DNA from: CAVYXZ01 sp963772595
GTDB taxonomy: Bacteria > Chloroflexota > Anaerolineae > Aggregatilineales > Phototrophicaceae
DNA: 64,000 nt
Assembly (NCBI GenBank): GCA_963772595.1
Contig: CAVYXZ010000003.1
Span: forward strand, 1 to 64,000
Direction of reading: 5' to 3'
In this document: piece after piece, positions 62,503 to 64,000 of the stretch
Layout: the number at the start of each line of letters is the position of its first letter
How positions within the stretch are numbered: position 1 is the first letter of the stretch
Made by a program: the position numbers and the translations under genes
The notes under the pieces: model-generated
What the model was told of the DNA's origin: nothing
Seen by the model: the letters and a program-made list of their open reading frames with translations, nothing else
Databases searched by the model: none

Positions 62503-63262
62503 ACTCAAGCAGCGTCTGCGCCAGGGACCGCTGCAAACGCCGTATCGCTGGCTGGCAAATCGCTACCGTGCGCTGCGGCGGCTGTGGATTTACCCCAAAA
62601 CGGCCCATGTGGGCGATGTCGATTATGATGAGTATTGGGAGCATAAAGCCCCGGAGACGATGGGCCATCTTTCCGACTGGCGGCTGCGACGGGCACAGGT
62701 CTTTACCTCGCTGGTCGCGGCGGGCAATTCGGTACTGGACCTGGGCGTGGGCGATGGCGCGCTGCTGCGCTATATGCTGGAGCACCGCCAGATCACCGCT
62801 TACGGACTCGACATCTCGCCCAGAGCCGTCGAATTCTGCCGGGCACAGGGCCTGAACGTGGACCTGGCCGACGTGAACGCACCGATCAGCAGCTACCTGG
62901 ATGAACCCTACGATTACATTATCCTGTCGGAGATCATCGAGCACCTGCCGGATCCGGAGCACCTGCTCAATGAGCTTCAGCCCTATGCGCGCAAGGGCCT
63001 GATCGTGTCCATCCCTAACACCGGCTTTCACCAGCACCGGCTGCGGCTGCTGCTGGGTCGCTTCCCGCTGCAATGGGTCGTCACGCCGGGTGAGCATCTG
63101 CGTTACTGGACGCGGGCGGATTTCCACTGGTGGGCCGGTCAGCTCGGCTTCGAAATTTTGCGCGAAGTGCCCTATGAAGGCACCCCCTGGCTCAAACAGG
63201 TCTGGCCGGGGCTGTTCGCCGCCGGTCTGGTGATTCTGCTGCGGCGGGGCGATACAAAGTGA
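62495..63262 (+). CDS. SAM-dependent methyltransferase, MetW-like
   Basis: The 255 residues begin MLELKQRLRQGPLQ. VLDLGVGDGALLRYM is the SAM-binding motif I; AYGLDIS is motif II; DYIILSEIIEHLPDPEHLL is motif IV of the MetW type. VSIPNTGFHQHRLRLLLGRF follows. GGAGG is nine bases upstream of the ATG at 62495. Its target is probably a sugar, lipid carrier or polysaccharide end. Confidence 0.88.
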   Translation: MLELKQRLRQGPLQTPYRWLANRYRALRRLWIYPKTAHVGDVDYDEYWEHKAPETMGHLSDWRLRRAQVFTSLVAAGNSVLDLGVGDGALLRYMLEHRQITAYGLDISPRAVEFCRAQGLNVDLADVNAPISSYLDEPYDYIILSEIIEHLPDPEHLLNELQPYARKGLIVSIPNTGFHQHRLRLLLGRFPLQWVVTPGEHLRYWTRADFHWWAGQLGFEILREVPYEGTPWLKQVWPGLFAAGLVILLRRGDTK

Positions 63263-63275
63263 TGGAGGAGACAGC

Positions 63276-64000
63276 ATGAACGTCCTGATAATTGGGGGCA
63301 CCCGCAACACCGGCCCGGCGCTGGTGCGCCACCTGCTGGACCAGGGCCACCACGTCACGACCTTTAACCGGGGAATCACGCTGGATGACCTGCCGGAAAG
63401 TGTGGAGCGTCTGCGCGGCGACCGGGGCAAGCACGAGGATCTGGCCGCCGCACTGGCCGGGAAGCGCTTCGACTGTGTGGTGGATATGGTGCTGTACAAC
63501 GGAGAGGAAGCCGAGGACATTATCGGCCTCCTGGCGGACCGGGTCGGCCATTATATCTTTATCAGCTCCGGCCAGGTCTATCTGGTGCGCGAGGGTGTGG
63601 AACGGCCCTTCTCGGAGGATGATTACGCGGGTCAACTGATGCCCGCGCCCAAACCCAATACCTTCGGTTATGAGGAATGGCTCTACGGCATCGGCAAACG
63701 CGGTGCGGAGGATGCGCTGGCCGAAGCCTGGGCCACGCGCCAGTTCCCCTATACATCGCTGCGGCTGCCGATGATTAACAGCGAGCGCGACCCCTTCAAG
63801 CGCCTGTACAATTACCTGCTGCGCATCAAAGATGGCGGGCCGATCCTGATCCCGCACAAGCCGCAGTACCCGCTGCGCCACGTCTATGTAGAGGATGTCG
63901 CCCAGGCCATCGAGCGGCTGGTCAACAGCGGGCCGGGCAGCCACCGGGCCTATAACATCTCGCAGGACGAGACCCTGAGCCTGGCCGACCTGATCGGCCT
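63276..64000 (+). CDS. NAD-dependent epimerase/dehydratase, 3' end outside window
   Basis: At least 241 residues are visible. MNVLIIGGTRNTGPALVRHL is an NAD(P) Rossmann motif of the extended SDR type. DCVVDMVLYNGEEAEDI, FISSGQVYL and YGIGKRGAEDAL follow; the last fits a YxxxK site. HVYVEDVAQAIERLV near the end is typical of sugar-nucleotide epimerases and of the CSP41-like group. GGAGGAG precedes the ATG. The reading frame is open at the right edge. A role in sugar precursor supply fits. Confidence 0.85.
   Translation, partial: MNVLIIGGTRNTGPALVRHLLDQGHHVTTFNRGITLDDLPESVERLRGDRGKHEDLAAALAGKRFDCVVDMVLYNGEEAEDIIGLLADRVGHYIFISSGQVYLVREGVERPFSEDDYAGQLMPAPKPNTFGYEEWLYGIGKRGAEDALAEAWATRQFPYTSLRLPMINSERDPFKRLYNYLLRIKDGGPILIPHKPQYPLRHVYVEDVAQAIERLVNSGPGSHRAYNISQDETLSLADLIG

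Overview
The window is about 60% GC bacterial chromosome with short intergenic spaces. It looks like a member of the Chloroflexota (Anaerolineae-like). This is an inference from gene content: stacked GAF-domain sensors, two ClpC-type ATPases, an F420 glutamate-ligase-like protein, zinc-ribbon threonine synthase, and large YfhO/GT-C-like membrane proteins. No rRNA, tRNA, CRISPR array, phage or insertion sequence was seen.

Layout. 1-3676: a worn left end on the minus strand with a heparinase II/III-like gene (frameshifted, running off the edge), a VapB-like antitoxin with an internally deleted PIN toxin remnant, and a propeller protein with an in-frame stop. 3677-8124: Sua5, then three tandem paralogues of an unrecognised family on the plus strand. 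8276-15448: a ClpC-like gene, an S1-domain protein with an 11-residue tandem repeat, and a second, canonical ClpC. 15608-22582 (minus): a helix-hairpin-helix membrane protein, two tandem large membrane proteins, a lone receiver, and a threonine-synthase-like gene. 22762-24567: moaA and a double 2TM protein.

24632-45946 is the most striking part: a leftward, mostly overlapping gene run of about 21 kb. It holds two receiver-only proteins, five membrane or soluble GAF sensors without kinase domains, a giant histidine kinase (eight GAF-like domains, one PAS-like domain, two receivers), a threonine synthase fused to a receiver domain, and an EamA transporter. The lone receiver at 21044-21448 lies directly downstream of the second threonine-synthase-like gene, which is the same order as in the fusion. 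I read this as a candidate undescribed phosphorelay tied to threonine metabolism.

46319-55723 is mixed housekeeping: cyclophilin, a DarG-like macrodomain protein, a secreted protein, a CofE-like ligase, a ParB-like protein, an SDR, a QueA-like enzyme, a small membrane protein, SurE and a secreted phosphoesterase. Two copies of a 91-bp repeat sit at convergent gene ends. 55821-64000 is a plus-strand surface-polysaccharide cluster: four GT4 glycosyltransferases, a ComB-like phosphatase, a flippase, a methyltransferase and an NAD-dependent epimerase cut by the right edge.

Caution: ten reading-frame breaks occur in otherwise intact genes, and every one is repaired by removing exactly one base, mostly from short homopolymers. 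This looks more like insertion errors in the assembly than gene death, so the affected genes are annotated as full-length with the break noted.
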